Positions 34,230-46,750 of a stretch of 64,000 bases of DNA are shown here, piece by piece. A program made the position numbers and the translations under genes. The DNA is from Fonsecaea monophora (Eukaryota; Ascomycota; Eurotiomycetes; Chaetothyriales; Herpotrichiellaceae): contig NW_019173940.1 of assembly GCF_001642475.1 (NCBI RefSeq), positions 372,001 to 436,000 on the forward strand, given 5' to 3'. The stretch's first letter is position 1, and every line of letters starts with the position of its first letter. The notes below the pieces were generated by a model. That model worked only from the letters and a program-made list of their open reading frames with translations. It had not been told where the DNA came from and did not search any database.

Positions 34230-34920
34230 ATCTGGCTCTGGGCCACGAGGGAGTTGGAGCATGACGGGTTATGGTACAAGGCAAGAGAGTCGGGCAAATT
34301 CCTTGGGCCTTGGGCAGATATTGCGAGGGTGGCTCTTTTGGACAAGCCAAAGCGGGGTAGCCGTCAAGTAATGCCTAGGTAATGGCACCCATTGGATAGG
34401 TGACTTGGCGCCTCCGTTTGAGGGGGCGGGATTGTCTCCGGAGAACAAAACAGACTGCAAATTCAACGCTGGCGAGCTCTTGGGGTATTTAACTGTAGGC
34501 AAAAATCAACCCTCCTTGTCAGTTAATCAGCAGTCGGACTTGGATCATCACATGTCTGATATATCACCTTCGTTCACTGACTGAGCACCAAGATACGTTG
34601 GCAGAACTCTAGATTTTGATCTATAGGGTCTATCAAGCCATAATTGGTAGCACTGAATCTGGCTCAGAGACAAAGGTCTACTAATGTCAATTTTATAGAA
34701 CAACTCCGCGTACTGAGGAAGATACACCCGTGCTGTTTGGAGAAATCTAACCTATCATATTCCAGCTTGGGGCTCAGCCTTGAGCGAAAATTTGTAAGCG
34801 TGACCCGTCTTGGAAGGTAGTTTCCTGTCTTGGTCATATCACCCCACCCTATGTCTCGTGTGGTAAGCTCCTGCGGGTGACGACTTCTTTGTTCTTGTCA
34901 AGACATTCGCAAAAGGTATA
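34230..34920. other. Intergenic, regulator promoter
   Basis: About 690 nt between the regulator start and the hydrolase stop. AT-richer than the flanks; no ORF of interest. Confidence 0.5.
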
Positions 34921-36319
34921 TCATCGGCTTCCACTTTGGCTGGTCCGGTCTAGAGCAAAATCCAGACCTTGTAGTAAATTGTCCAGGAATTTGGCATTTA
35001 CTTGCAACCCTGGTGTCGACCAGAACACATGCGGATAGCCCTCGTAGTGATCACGCCGAGTCAGAACGCTGAGACAGACCGAGTCAGCGAACAACAAATA
35101 TAGGTGGTGTATGAGTTTGGACCAACCCTTTGCTTTGCAGCTCGCGATCCATTAATATTCCATCATCGCGAAGTACATCAGCGCCGCAAGTGACTAGATA
35201 GGTTCTTGGAAACGTGGCCAAAGATGGCGATAGCAGCACGGAGAAAGTGGTGTCATATGGGTCATGGCCGTTGGCATCTGGAGATTGTAATAAGTGATGT
35301 ATACGCTTGCGAGCTGAAGACCACACTTGGGACGTACCCATGAAAATGTCCAAAACAGCCTTGTCGATAATCGCACCATCTTTGTTTTCCTCCATCGACT
35401 TGTAGGAATGTAGCATATCGGGAGGCACCGCCTTCTCAGCAACTACCACAGGAGCTAGAGAAATGATGCCGCGGATGGAGACATTTTGCGAACGTAGAGC
35501 AATGGCCGAGGACAAGGCTAGTTGGGCTCCTGCAGAGACGCCACAGAGGAGCAGTTCTGGAACTGGGTTGTGACTGGCTGACGAGTTTGAGAAATGGGAG
35601 ATAGCCTGGCTTCATGATGAGAACACAACAGGCAGTGTAGAGAGATTTAAGAAACGCACCCATTTTCCAGCAGCGACACAATCCTCCAGCGATGCAGGCC
35701 ACGGATGTTCAGGCGCGAGCCGATACTCGACAGACACGAAGGGAACCTGGGCATGCAGACACAGTTTTTGGATAAGTTCTGTCGCGAGGGATCAGATACG
35801 CAGTAGACTTCGCGGGGACTGCGAACTTGAAAGGAAAGGACAAACCGTGGTCGGCCTCTAGATCTCCAACACAGAAACCACCGCCGTCTCGGAAAACTCT
35901 CAGTTCATGCGCTGCGTCTTCGAAAGAACCAAAGACTCACGAAACCTTGGCCGCTGTTAATTCTCTCCTGCAGATGGCCTGTCACCGAGGTAATCATGCT
36001 CACCATAACCCTACTACATCTGAGTGTTCATTACTCCCTTTGTCTTGATAGATCCGCACGCGGAAAGGGCCTACATTCTCATGGGCTTGAAGCCAACGTC
36101 TCATCTGGTCAGCTTTTCTGTTCGATCAATTGGGGGCTCGGCCGTTGTGTGTAGTGACCTACCAATGTTAAGACCTGGTTTGTCCTTTGGCAAAGGCGCG
36201 TTCTTTGTCATGTTCGAGATATTCTCTCTTATTTGCTCGATGGTGTTGCCCGTGACCAACGGCCGAAACCCCAGGGTCTCTTCCAGGGCAAGCCATTCTG
36301 GTGCGAGGTTCAAAGGCAT
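34921..36319 (-). CDS. Alpha/beta-hydrolase fold-3 esterase (HSL-like)
   Basis: Multi-exon gene. Secure exons: ...-35846 (third exon, 5' border uncertain), 35660-35778, 35338-35605, 35127-35277 and 34921-35068; the first exon begins at ATG 36319 and a second lies near 36020-36110. Product about 340 aa. Landmarks: an oxyanion region FRDGGGFCVGDLEADH, VSVEYRLAPEHPWPASLEDC, the nucleophile elbow LLCGVSAGAQLAL (GxSxGA), the acid region TYLVTCGADVLRDDG, and the catalytic His in YEGYPHVFW. It should hydrolyse esters or lactones in the cytosol. The usual HGGG is DGGG here. The intron at 35278-35337 is 60 nt and stop-free. It lies between the regulator and the Baeyer-Villiger enzyme, consistent with cleaving the latter's ester product. 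Confidence 0.87.
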
Positions 36320-37704
36320 TTTGGGACCAGATGACTCTGATACAGGTGTTTTCTGTCAATAGAAGCCTCCAATCCAATCAATATCCAGTAGCAGACATCT
36401 ATGGTAGTGTGTGAAAAGAGAGTGTGAACGATATAACACCCCCCCCCCCCCGGCCCGGCACCAGTGCGGATCGAATTCCTTCAATCATCCTCCACAGTAG
36501 CTCGACTCCATCACCTTCATCACCTGACAGACATCTACTTCTCTGTGCTTTCGGGGCCACGGTCCGAGAGTATCTCCAGCGATAGTTGAGCTGTGAAGAG
36601 GTATTGACGGAAGTATAGCTTCTACCTGGGTTCATATTCTTACGCCTATGCCGCGCTGATGGGGTCCAGCAGGAAATCCTGGCTCTGGAACTCTGGCAGC
36701 GTAGTGCGAAGTCTATCTGTTTGCACAGTGAATACGAAAAGTAACGCCCACGCAATGTGGAGTTCTTCCTCGGCTTCAGCCAGAGGGGAGTCTTGGTGGG
36801 AATACTCCACTGTAATATCTCTGGTTTGCTGAGAGAAGTTGTTGGACAAGCGCCGCTTCCAGATCACTTGCATGCATGCATCTCTGTCAGTCTGCATACT
36901 TACTCCCTGGCTCTGGAGTGGTACCTGTGGCACCCTTGCACGTGGCCCTAATTGCACCTTGGTGCGTCTCCAGGACGCCACTCAAACGCCGCGTAGCCGA
37001 TTATCTCGGATTATCAACAAAAAATTTCTGGAGAGACTGCCGCCCTTCTCTGAGACTTTCAGTAACCTACCACGCGCTATGGTGAGCCTTGTGTGAAAAG
37101 CCCGCAGAAAAAACACCTGTCTATCGCTGCTAATTGATCATGCGCTTTTCCTCCCTGATGCACCCCATGTGATCCCAGCCAAGACAGACGGGTGAGGTGG
37201 GGTAACGCTTGTCCGGGGTCAGAAGGCGCTACTGAGTCTGAAGATTCGGTCTATTTCAAAAACCTGACTCGGTAAGGGTGTGTTGAAAGACTTTCCCGGA
37301 ACATTGCCCAGAATTGTGCCGAGTGCCGCTGTACATATCAGTGAATACCGGTACATAAATCTCCAATGCAGCTTGAAATAAGAGCCCATAGGCTAGTGAT
37401 GACCGGTGACTCCATTCGCTTGGGGGTACTCCAGACTTCGGTTATCTTTCTTCTCAACAAACCTGTGGGACCTCCCTGTCGCAGACCACCCCCTCCCTGG
37501 CTCTTGGCTTTATAAAGACCGGTCCGACCATCCGGACAGTAGTCTAAAAAAGTAGACCGAGGCAAATGTGTGGAGATGGGGGTTTTTATAAATGATATAC
37601 GGGGGTTCGAATGAAATGATGGCGTGAAAGTCGTATACTTTCGCGCAGTGCTACCCCCTATACTTCATTTTACGACGGTGGAAAGGCCCAAGTCCGACAC
37701 AAAG
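36320..37704. other. Divergent promoter region, hydrolase / monooxygenase
   Basis: 1.4 kb between the divergent starts of the hydrolase (minus) and monooxygenase (plus). It contains a run of about 13 C (around 36439-36451). A minus-strand ORF at 36646-36981 begins only with GTG and is not supported. A likely site for shared regulation. Confidence 0.55.
37587..37593 (+). promoter_or_regulatory. TATA box of the monooxygenase gene
   Basis: TATAAAT lies about 112 nt upstream of the monooxygenase ATG, a plausible distance for a fungal core promoter. Confidence 0.5.
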
Positions 37705-39543
37705 ATGGTTGTTTCTCATGATTCGCAATCGAACGGTACTGCCGTCAATGGCGACGCGGCGAATGGCGCACATTCCGGGACCATCGACTGTGATGTTATC
37801 ATTGTTGGGGGTGGCTTCAGTGGCATGACGGCCTTGCACAAAGCACGTAAGCTGGGGTTGACTGCTAAAATCTTCGAGGAAGGCACCGATTTTGGTGGCG
37901 TCTGGTATTGGAATCGATACCCTGGTGCTCGAGTCGACTCCGAAGCGCCCTTCTATCAGCTCTCTATACCCGAGGTCACAAAGGATTGGTATTACAGCCA
38001 AAGATTCCCCGATCACACCGAGTTACGCAAGTACATGGCACACATTGATAAAATCCTCGACCTACGGAAGGACACATACTTCAACGCGCAGGTCATCGGC
38101 GCCGAGTTTGACACCAAGAAAGCACTGTGGACGGTCAAAACAAGCGCAGGCCATGTCGCCAGGGGCAAATACATTGTTATCGCAACTGGCTTGCTGCACA
38201 AGAAATACCTGCCAGAATTTCCAGGCATGGGCGACTACAAGGGTGAACTTTACCATTCCGGCGCCTGGCCCGAGAACCTCAGCGTCAAGGGCAAACGCGT
38301 CGGCATTATCGGCACTGGGGCTACCAGCGTACAGATCGTACAAGAGCTGGCCAAGGAAGCCGATACCTTGACTAACTTCATGCGTCGTCCCAGCTACTGC
38401 GTGCCGGCTGGCAATCGACCACTCACCATCCAGGAACAAAAGGAGCAGAAGGGACTCCTTCATGCCCTGTTCAAAGCAGGTAGACATTCATTCGTCGGCA
38501 TACCTGTACTAGGAACCGTCCCTGGCAAGTCTGTTCTCGACGCGACACCAGAGGAGAGGGAAGAAGCTTTCGAGATCGGATGGAACCGTGGTGGCGCGGG
38601 CCTGAATTCGTGTGGCTACACAGACATTCTCACAGATAAGAAGGCAAATCGCATCGTCTATGATTTCTGGCGCAAGAAGGTCCGTGCAAGGATGACCGAT
38701 CCTGTCAAGATGGATCTTATGGCACCGGCTGAGCCACCCTATTGGTACGGTACGAAACGCCAACCTCTGGAGGAAGACTACTACGAGTGCATTGATATGC
38801 CTCATGTCGAAGTGGTGGACCTCAACGCAGCCCCTCTCCAGCATTTCACCGAGAAGGGTATCTTGACGGCAGATGGGAAGGAACGGGAATTTGATGTGAT
38901 TGCATTGGCCACAGGCTTCGAGAGCTACACAGGCTCGTACGTCGACCACTCGCTGCCCATTCTGGTCAAGTCATGCTAACATTGAGTCCTCTCTAGGATT
39001 GTGAACATGGGCCTGCTCAACAAGGATGGAATAGACTTGAAGGATCTTTGGAAAGACGGAATCAAGTCATACCTGGGAATCCTCATCAACGGCTTTCCCA
39101 ATACCTTTATGGTATACAGCCCTCAAGGTACGTAAATCTGATGCCCTTTGCGCATGGACGGAGGGAAGAATATCAGGACTAACACGACTTGTTATCACCA
39201 CCCTGTAGCTCCCACTTCGCTATCCAATGGTCCAACCATCCTAGAATGTCAGCTGGACTACGTCTTTGCCGCGATTGAGAAGCTTGAGAAGGAGCACGCC
39301 AAGTCCATCGAACCCACGCCGGAAGCTCAAGATGAATGGAAAAAGACGGTTCTCGCCACCACCGAAGGCAGTCTGATTCCGTTGACAAACTCGTGGTGGA
39401 CCGGGGCGAACATACCGGGCAAGAAGGCCGAGCTGGTCACATTCTGCCACGGGATTGAAAATTACGAGAAGGAAATCCTCAAGACTTTGGACGGCTGGAA
39501 GGGATTCGATATCGTTCACGAGAGCGTCGTCCCTCTTGAATAG
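37705..39543 (+). CDS. Baeyer-Villiger flavin monooxygenase
   Basis: Exons 37705-38936, 38997-39127 and 39209-39543 (introns 60 and 81 nt, GTACGT donors, CTCTAG and CTGTAG acceptors) give 565 aa. The start is the first ATG, in good context; the open frame continues upstream only from a GTG. Motifs: FAD-binding VIIVGGGFSGMTALHKA, the Baeyer-Villiger fingerprint FPGMGDYKGELYHSGAWP (FxGxxxHxxxWP), NADPH-binding VGIIGTGATSVQ and the late ALATGFESY. YWNRYPGARVDSE is also typical of cyclohexanone and steroid monooxygenases. The enzyme inserts an oxygen atom next to a ketone carbonyl using NADPH and O2, giving an ester or lactone. Substrate unknown. Neighbouring transporter, hydrolase and ligase suit a catabolic role. 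Confidence 0.95.
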
Positions 39544-40462
39544 ATAGATCATAGCGCTTCTAGAAGAAACATCGACGTTGGACCTATAGGGGAGATAACA
39601 GGTGTTGAGCCTCTCTCTACAGGTATCGTACTTCATCACTTGGTCATAATGCTATATTACCTACCACCTTGCGAGGATTCAGATTGGGGCAATCAGTGTT
39701 GTAGCTAGAGAGTTAATACATAGGTTAGTCATCTCTCCCGCTCGGTGGCTTTACAGCTACAGTCAGATAGGGACGATGATCAACAGTCTCCATGCAGGTG
39801 AGATTACCGCGCCCTTCCATAGTTACATAAGTTCTCTCGAAGCATGGGGGAAGAAATTATGTACAAAGTATGGAATGCACAAATGTCGCAGCCCGAGGCG
39901 TGATTATGTGTCGCTCATCCATCGTACGACGTATATATCGGACCGATACCCCAGGGTTCTACTGGCAGGCGCAAGGACCTTTTGACTTGCCGAAACCCAG
40001 TATACCCTCGTCCTATAATTTTGTGGGGAAAGGCCGTCTCTCCATTTTCATTGGCCTGATCGACCCCGGTCCGGCGGTCCGAATGACGCTAACCAAAAAT
40101 GGCTCGGCCCCAGCCCAAGACCCAAAGTGGAGACGTCCGGGCCAAGCAAGTTCTCGACCTCGACCTTGTTGGCTCTGATCCGACACCCCGGTCAAGGGTC
40201 ATGGCGCCCCATGGGGTGAGGGACCATCAACACCATCACGGTCTGCTTCTCTCTGACCCACCCTGTCCTGGGAAGCGACTCGAGGCGAGGAAAGCAAGTC
40301 TCGGCGCACCCAAGCTGGACCAGGCTATGGGTGACTGCGCGAACACTTGAAAGTATATGAAGCTGCGATGCTCACCCTAGCACCACATGCCAGAAATAAA
40401 CCCTTTCCCCGGCGCAGTAACACGTTTGGAGCAAGCACCCTTTGCCTGTTCCCCTGATAATC
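39544..40462. other. Intergenic, MFS transporter promoter
   Basis: About 900 nt between two plus-strand genes. No supported ORF; the promoter of the transporter is expected here. Confidence 0.5.
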
Positions 40463-42395
40463 ATGTTCTCCAAGATTCGCCACGGCCATTGGAATGGCTG
40501 GAACTTCTTTGTGTGCTGGCTCGTCTCGCTGGGCCAGCTCGCCTGCGGATATCCATCCTCTGGCATCAGCATCACTCTGGGGACCGGCTCATTCCTGACG
40601 TACATGGGCATTGTGGACGCCGAAACAGGTGCTCTGAGTTCGGATGGAAATGCCCTGATTGGAGCTGTATCGGGCGTGTACTTTGTAGGTTCCTTCTCGT
40701 GTGGACCTTGCCTCCCTCTCTCCGTTTTTTCACCACTGATCAATCTTCAATAGGCAGGCGCATGCTTCGGCGTTGTCCTCGCTGGCTTCATTACGGACCG
40801 CTTTGGCAGGAAGCCATCGTTCATTGTTTCCGCGACGGTCTTGACTCTGGGTACCGCTTTGGAGACCGGCAGTCGTAACATTGCCATGTTCATCGTCGCT
40901 CGGTTTATTACGGGCTTTGGGGCTTGGGGGTTCCAGGTCACCAGTAAGATTGTCTCCTGCCCCCACAGAAAGGAACACCCTTGGATCACGCCCCTGCTAA
41001 TGCTCTCTCTCAGCACCTCTATTCGTCTCCGAGCTGGCTCCGCCTGATCTTCGAGGCCTGATGTCGGGCATGAATGGCATCCACGTCGGCGTGGGATATA
41101 CCATTGCAGCATGCATCGGCCTAGGGTTCTACACGATCGATGACAATCCGTCGATGCAGTGGAGGGCTCCGATCGGGATCGGCATATTCTTTGCTCTCCT
41201 CATGATCGTCGTGTGCTTGATTGTACCCGAATCGCCCCGGTTTCTCCTGCTGAAGGGTCGAGTCGAAGAGGCCAAGAAGATTGTGTTTGACCTGCACAAG
41301 ATGAAGAACGATCCAGACCAAGTATTCGCCCGAGAAGAGTTCTATCAGATGGCCCAGCAAGCAGAGCATGAGAAGAAGAGCGAAGTTTCCTTGGTTCGTT
41401 TCCATTTCCCTCCAGAATAAACAACGATGTTCTCGTTTTTCAGCGGCGACACTAAACCACTTCGCAGATTACCCTCTTTACCCATCGAAAATACCGCAAG
41501 CGCATGTCAGCCACCATGGCGTACGCCTTTATTGGCCAGAGCACTGGCGTTTTGGTGCTCAACAACTACGGTCCCCTCATCTACAAGACCCTCGGCTACG
41601 ACACATACCATCAATTCATCTTTCAGTGTGGCTGGCTGAGCGTCGCCATTGTATTCAACATCGTGGGCGCGCTGCTAATTGACTCAGTCGGGCGGAAACC
41701 GCTTCTGATGATAGGCACCGGCGGAGCATGTGCCAGCCTCATCCTCGAGGCCGCCATGGTAGCCACCTATGTCGAAGGCCCTTCTGCCGGCACCAATAAG
41801 GCCGGGCTCAAAATGGGCGTCGCAGCAGCGTATATCTTCCTCGCGTTCTTTTCCGTCGGCGTCGATGTTGCTGGTATCACCTTTTTCGCCGAAGCATTCC
41901 CGAACAATGCTCGAGCAAAAGGAGTCGCTTGCATTATCTTCGTCATAGCAATCACTGACCTGGTGTACCTCGAGGTTGCCCCAACTGTAAGTCTGCCCCC
42001 TTTTTTTTCTAATCTGGAAAAAGAATCTGTATCTTCAATGACTAAAACCCCCAATTCTTGATACAAAGGCGTTCGCCAACATCGGCTGGAAATACTACCT
42101 CGTCTTCATCATCATCTCGGGCCTGGGCGTCTTTGTCATCTACTTCCTGATCCCCGAGACCAAGGGCGTGCCCCTGGAGGAGATGGCCAAGGTGTTTGGC
42201 GAAAAGGACGAGGTCCAGGTCTTTGCCGAAGACATCCACATTGACCAGAACACCCACCGGCTCGTGGTCGAGGACCACAACACCCACGAAATCCAGGAGA
42301 TCATCGGCGACGACGGCACAGTATCCACGACGGGTCGAGACGCCGACGTGCTCAAGGATGAAAAGGCCCATCGCGTTCACGCTGAACATGCCTGA
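40463..42395 (+). CDS. MFS sugar-type transporter
   Basis: Exons 40463-40684, 40754-40943, 41014-41393, 41468-41986 and 42069-42395 join in phase to 545 aa with about 12 transmembrane segments. Sugar porter signatures: DRFGRKPS after TM2, VPESPRFLLLKGR before the central loop, STGVLVLNNYGPLIYKTLG in TM7, SVGRKPLLM, and IPETKGVPLEEM at the end. The acidic C-terminal tail (~70 residues) is cytosolic. Such proton symporters import hexoses, disaccharides, quinate or related polar compounds; the substrate is not determinable. It follows the Baeyer-Villiger gene on the same strand and may supply its substrate. Confidence 0.93.
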
Positions 42396-43307
42396 ATGAA
42401 GGAGAAGGGAAGGGGAGTTGAGAGGAAGAGGAGATGGTTTGAAGCAGGTCGTCTGTTCATTATTTATTGCCTTGGTCTCTCTCTGAAAGTAATGAGAGGC
42501 AATTTAAAAAAATCATTGATTTTATCGGTCACAGTCCCTGAGTCGTAAAAGGCCTTCTTGGAACAGACAAGGTTTGGATATTGATAGTATTTGTATATTG
42601 CTAAAAGGGCTTCTCACTCAGCCTGAAGCGATTCTTACAACCCATATTAACCAGGCTGCGAGCTCATGTGTCGGTCTCGAACAATGCAGACAGGGTCAAG
42701 CGAGCGTGCAGGGACTAGGGGATGTGGCTTTATGTCCCTCGTACTCGTCACGTCTTGTCTGCGCATGTACATGCATACATACATACAATGCCGAGGTGAT
42801 GGTGCCCTGGAGATGTGATGTACCACTTGAAGTACCAAGACTGCTGCTAATAAGGGGCCGCGACTACAAGACAAACTGTATATACACGTGTGATACACAA
42901 CCTTGTCGATCGATGAATCCCCTTTTCTGCCCAGAGAAGAAATAGTAAAATCCTGAAAATTATCGTGGTGCGTGCTTCTTCTCAGCCTGATCTATGGCTG
43001 CTAGCTCTTTTCACCTCGTTCTTCCCGAGTAGCAGCACGGATGGGTCTCTATGTTCTTTCGTAAACAGCATCTAGCATTCGCACTGTATCCGGCATGATA
43101 CATGGTATCTCTGGTCTAACTTTGCTCTAAGACGTTCATTTCGTTACACGCATTAACTTCCGAGACTTCATCTGTCGTTCTGTCATGTGTGAGGATTGGC
43201 CCAAGTCCAAGGGACCTTTGTGTTGCCGTCCGCCACCTGGCTGTGGAACTTTTGCGCCCGCTCGTTGACAGGCAGGCAGAAAGTGGACAGCTCGCTCGGC
43301 CGTTTCT
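42396..43307. other. Intergenic, convergent gene ends
   Basis: About 900 nt between the convergent transporter and KAP123. Only short ORFs. It marks the border between the accessory set and housekeeping sequence. Confidence 0.5.
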
Positions 43308-46300
43308 CTAGTGCAGGCTCTTCAAATGCTCCACGAGTGCCTGGACCTGTTCTCTCACTTCATCCGTCAACTGTTCCTCTGGCTCCCCTAGCACACTCAT
43401 CATGATCGGAGCCAACTTCGGGGTGAGTTGCTGAATCGTCGGGTCCTGGTCGCGGTAGAGCTGTACGATCATTGTCCACAGCGGTTCATTCTCTTGGTAG
43501 TCCTCCTTCAGAGGCAAGATGCCGCTGTCAACCAGTGCTGGGAGAACCTGCTGGATGGGCACCTTGTCCTTGTGCTTCAGTATCAACCTAGAAACACATC
43601 CGGCCGCATTGTCCTGGCAGCGGCACTCCGTGATGCGCAGGATAGATTCGAGTTTTGAGAGGATTTGAGGGTATGCTTTGACAATAGTGGCGGCGTCTTC
43701 GGATTTCTCAACCAGTCTGCCCACGGCATATGCTGCGTTGGATTTGGTCTGAGGATCTTCGTCTCCGAGACGCTTGAGGAGGACATTCAGCATCTGTGAG
43801 GTATATGGCGTGACAGCTCCTTCCATGCCCGTGATGATCTCAGCGAGCACCCCACATGCAGACGCACGGCCCAGGGCTTCTCCACCGCTTGCATATCGTA
43901 GAACCTGTTTCTCAAAAATCTTCCACAGCTCCCCAAAGCTTGGGCCAAGCGCAGCAGCAAGCCCCGATATCACATCCATGGCGCTGTCTACAACAAGCCA
44001 TTCTAATTCTGTGGATTCTAGGTCTTCGTCATCCAGGGCGGCTTCTGCCATGTCGATCTGGCACGCGTGTTGTTTCGTGATCAAATCCGTCACTGTCTGG
44101 ACGATCTTGGAGAGGACATCGGGGTAGCTGAGCAGGGAAGGACCCGTCATTTTGAGGTTCTCTGATAGAGCTCTCGAGATCTCGGTAACGGTATGACTAA
44201 GGATTTCCAAGAGTCAGTTTGGTTTCCTTCGCTTGTGGATGCACATGGAAGGCAGATAACATCTTTCAGAGGGTTGAAGATCGCTTTCGCTTCATTCACG
44301 ACTTGCGTGTCGGAGTGAGCTGGGATTAACGAGGATATCTCATCTTGTGGATAAGCACCACCAGGGAACAGGGCTGAGAATCTCACTTACATTTCTTCTT
44401 CTTCGGGCCAGACGTTCAATGTCGCAGTCATCAAGAGCTCCCCAAACTTCTTCAGTCCTGGCGTCGGTTCAACCTGGAGTGGGAGGCCAGGCTTCCATTT
44501 TTGCAGCTGGCCTGATTCTTCTGAAATATCGTAAAGAGCAGCGTACGCGCGATGCAACGTACTGAATGTGGCCTTGCGTAACTCCTCGCATTCGTGCTCC
44601 GCCAGAGGCAGAAGTTTTTCGACCGTCTTCTCGAAGAAGGGAAGGTAGGCCGTCTTGGTGTTAGAAACAACATCACCGATAACCTCGATGGCGATTTCCT
44701 TCTCGAGAATTATAGGCGTGACAGTCGCCAACTCATCCCAGTCGCCTTCATCATCACCATCGATCTCGATGCCCCCATCGTCATCCTCGTCATCGGCTGC
44801 AGCAACCTTGACCTTTTTGCCGTCGATCATTACCTCCTTGCCAAGCAAATCCCTCGCACTGGCACCAAGCTCAACTTCCAGGTCGACTTCTTCCTGGTCG
44901 ATGCAATCGAAAAGACCTTTCACAACTCCTTCAAGGAAAGGCGCAAAGTCCGCTTCGTAGACCTTGGCGAGAGACGACCACAGAATGTAGGTACTCTCCT
45001 TGAGTCTGGAGTGCTCGAGATGCAGGGCCTCTTCGCTGGTCTCCATGAGCGGCTGTACGTAGTCCTTGAACTCAGTTGGACCAACGGCGACAGCCATTTC
45101 ACCCATGGCATCGGTGCAACTAGCGCGCAGGTCAAGTTCCTCCTCGCTCTCCTTCTTGGTGATGTATTCTTGCATAGCATTCATAGAGTCACGAAGGTAG
45201 GGCAAGAAAGGTGCCTCGACTGTTGAAGCCAACGAGCCCAGAGCCCCCGCGGCCAGCGCTTTGATCTTGAAATCCGGGTGCTTAAAGAGTCGCTGAAGTA
45301 GTGGAGCCAGCTTATCGAGATAAGGAACAGCATCTTCAGCATCCATCCCATCCACGACTGCGTCGATAGCACTTGTCGCAGTCTTCATGATGTCCACAGT
45401 AGGGCCTTCCTCCTCACCTTTGTAGGCACTCATGGCAGCAGTCAGATTCTTGACGAGTAAGGGCATCAATTTCTCATGGGCCTTGCTAATATCTTCCGGC
45501 ATATCTTCGGCTAGCCTGGCGGTTGTCTGCAGCGCAGCTCGTCTGACGATAACCTCCGAATCCTCCAGAAGTGTGAAGAGTATTGGCAGAACAGAGGTCA
45601 GTTGGGTGCTGAGAAAATCTGGAGCTCCCTCCACAGCCATACCCAGACCCAGGATGCCGGCCTGTCTGTGTTTGGGATTGGAGCTTTTGGAATACTCGGG
45701 GAGTGCGTTCAGAAGTGGAACGACAACTTGGTTGGGCGGGAGATGCCGAGACATGGTTTCGATTAGAGCCAGAGCTGATCTAGCAGGCGTGATCTCGTCT
45801 TCGTCAGCGGGATCATCATCGACCTCCGTGGCAACTTGTAACATGCTCTTAGTCAGTGGATCCCCCATCTTGGCACCTTGAACGCGCAGCCGTCTATAGA
45901 GGACGCACTGCATCAAGAAACTGATGGCTTGAGTCCTTGTGTCATCAGCCATGGCCGAATTGGTTGCAATGCCGTTCATGAAGGCGACCAAATCCTGGAA
46001 GTGGTTCGCCATATATTGATATTCGGCAGTCAGAAGGGTGTTGAAAACCTCGAAGGTGAGCATGATCTGATCTTCTTTGCCCGAGTCGATTGTATCCTCC
46101 AGAACAGCAACCATAGCTGGGAAGATGTTTTGAAACTCCTTGAGTAATGCCTTTTCTTCCTCGGGATCGGCGAAGTAAGCCATTTTGGAGATGGCTAGCA
46201 GCGTGTTGACGCGGACTTCGAGGCTCTCTGGGTCTTTGATTGTATTGCTGAAGAGCGCAAATAATTCTTTGAATATGGGAAGAAAGTGCTCTCCCATAGT

Positions 46301-46750
46301 TTCGAGGATGCAAAAAAGCACGTACACGCCGATTGCGCGTTCCGCGGCTTTTGAGCTCGAGGCGGCTTGCTGCAACATGCCAGGCAGTTCAGGCCATTCC
46401 CCATCCTGGTGATCAATCTTCGCAATCGTGCCTATCAGACGCGATGATGAGTGTCGGACAAGGGAGGAGGGTTCGGCGAGAGTAGCCCGCAAGAGCTGTG
46501 TTCGCGCATCTTGCCGCTGGTTGAGAGGAATCTTGGTCCAGTGTTTCGAGACCAACGGCCTTGCTTGGACGGCAGCAAGTTGTTTGAGGTCGGCACTTTC
46601 GTGTGAGATTACGAGGTGGAGTAAGGCAAGTAGGGACGCTGGCTGTTTGTAGTATTGATTCTGAAGTACACTTGTGGCGGCCTTCACGTCACCTTTCTTT
46701 GGATCGAGGATGATGGAGAGCTGCTCCAAGAATTTCTGTTCGTCCATCAT
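43308..46750 (-). CDS. KAP123: Karyopherin beta Kap123 (importin beta-4)
   Basis: Exons 44391-46750 and 43308-44196 flank a 194-nt intron (GTAAGT donor, ACTGAC branch, CCTTAG acceptor), giving 1,082 aa, close to fungal Kap123. The N-terminus (MDEQKFLEQLSIILDPKKG) and importin-beta N-domain (LLALLHLVISHESADLKQLA, VQARPLVSKHW) are diagnostic. HEAT repeats fill the rest, with an acidic loop (DDEDDDGGIEIDGDDEGDW) near residue 680 that in this family helps Ran-regulated cargo release. It imports ribosomal proteins and histones H3/H4 through nuclear pores. Two adjacent Met codons are possible starts; 46750 is taken. Upstream lies a CACGTG dyad at 47062-47083. Confidence 0.96.

Noticed and set aside
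36646..36981. Minus-strand ORF in the hydrolase/monooxygenase promoter region
   Set aside because: Opens at GTG and has no domain; its position between divergent promoters makes a gene unlikely.
37600..37625. tRNA-like GGTTCGAA string
   Set aside because: The T-loop-like string has no matching acceptor or anticodon stems nearby; it lies in the monooxygenase 5' region.
44594..45226. 210-codon plus-strand ORF opposite KAP123
   Set aside because: Antisense shadow of HEAT-repeat coding sequence.
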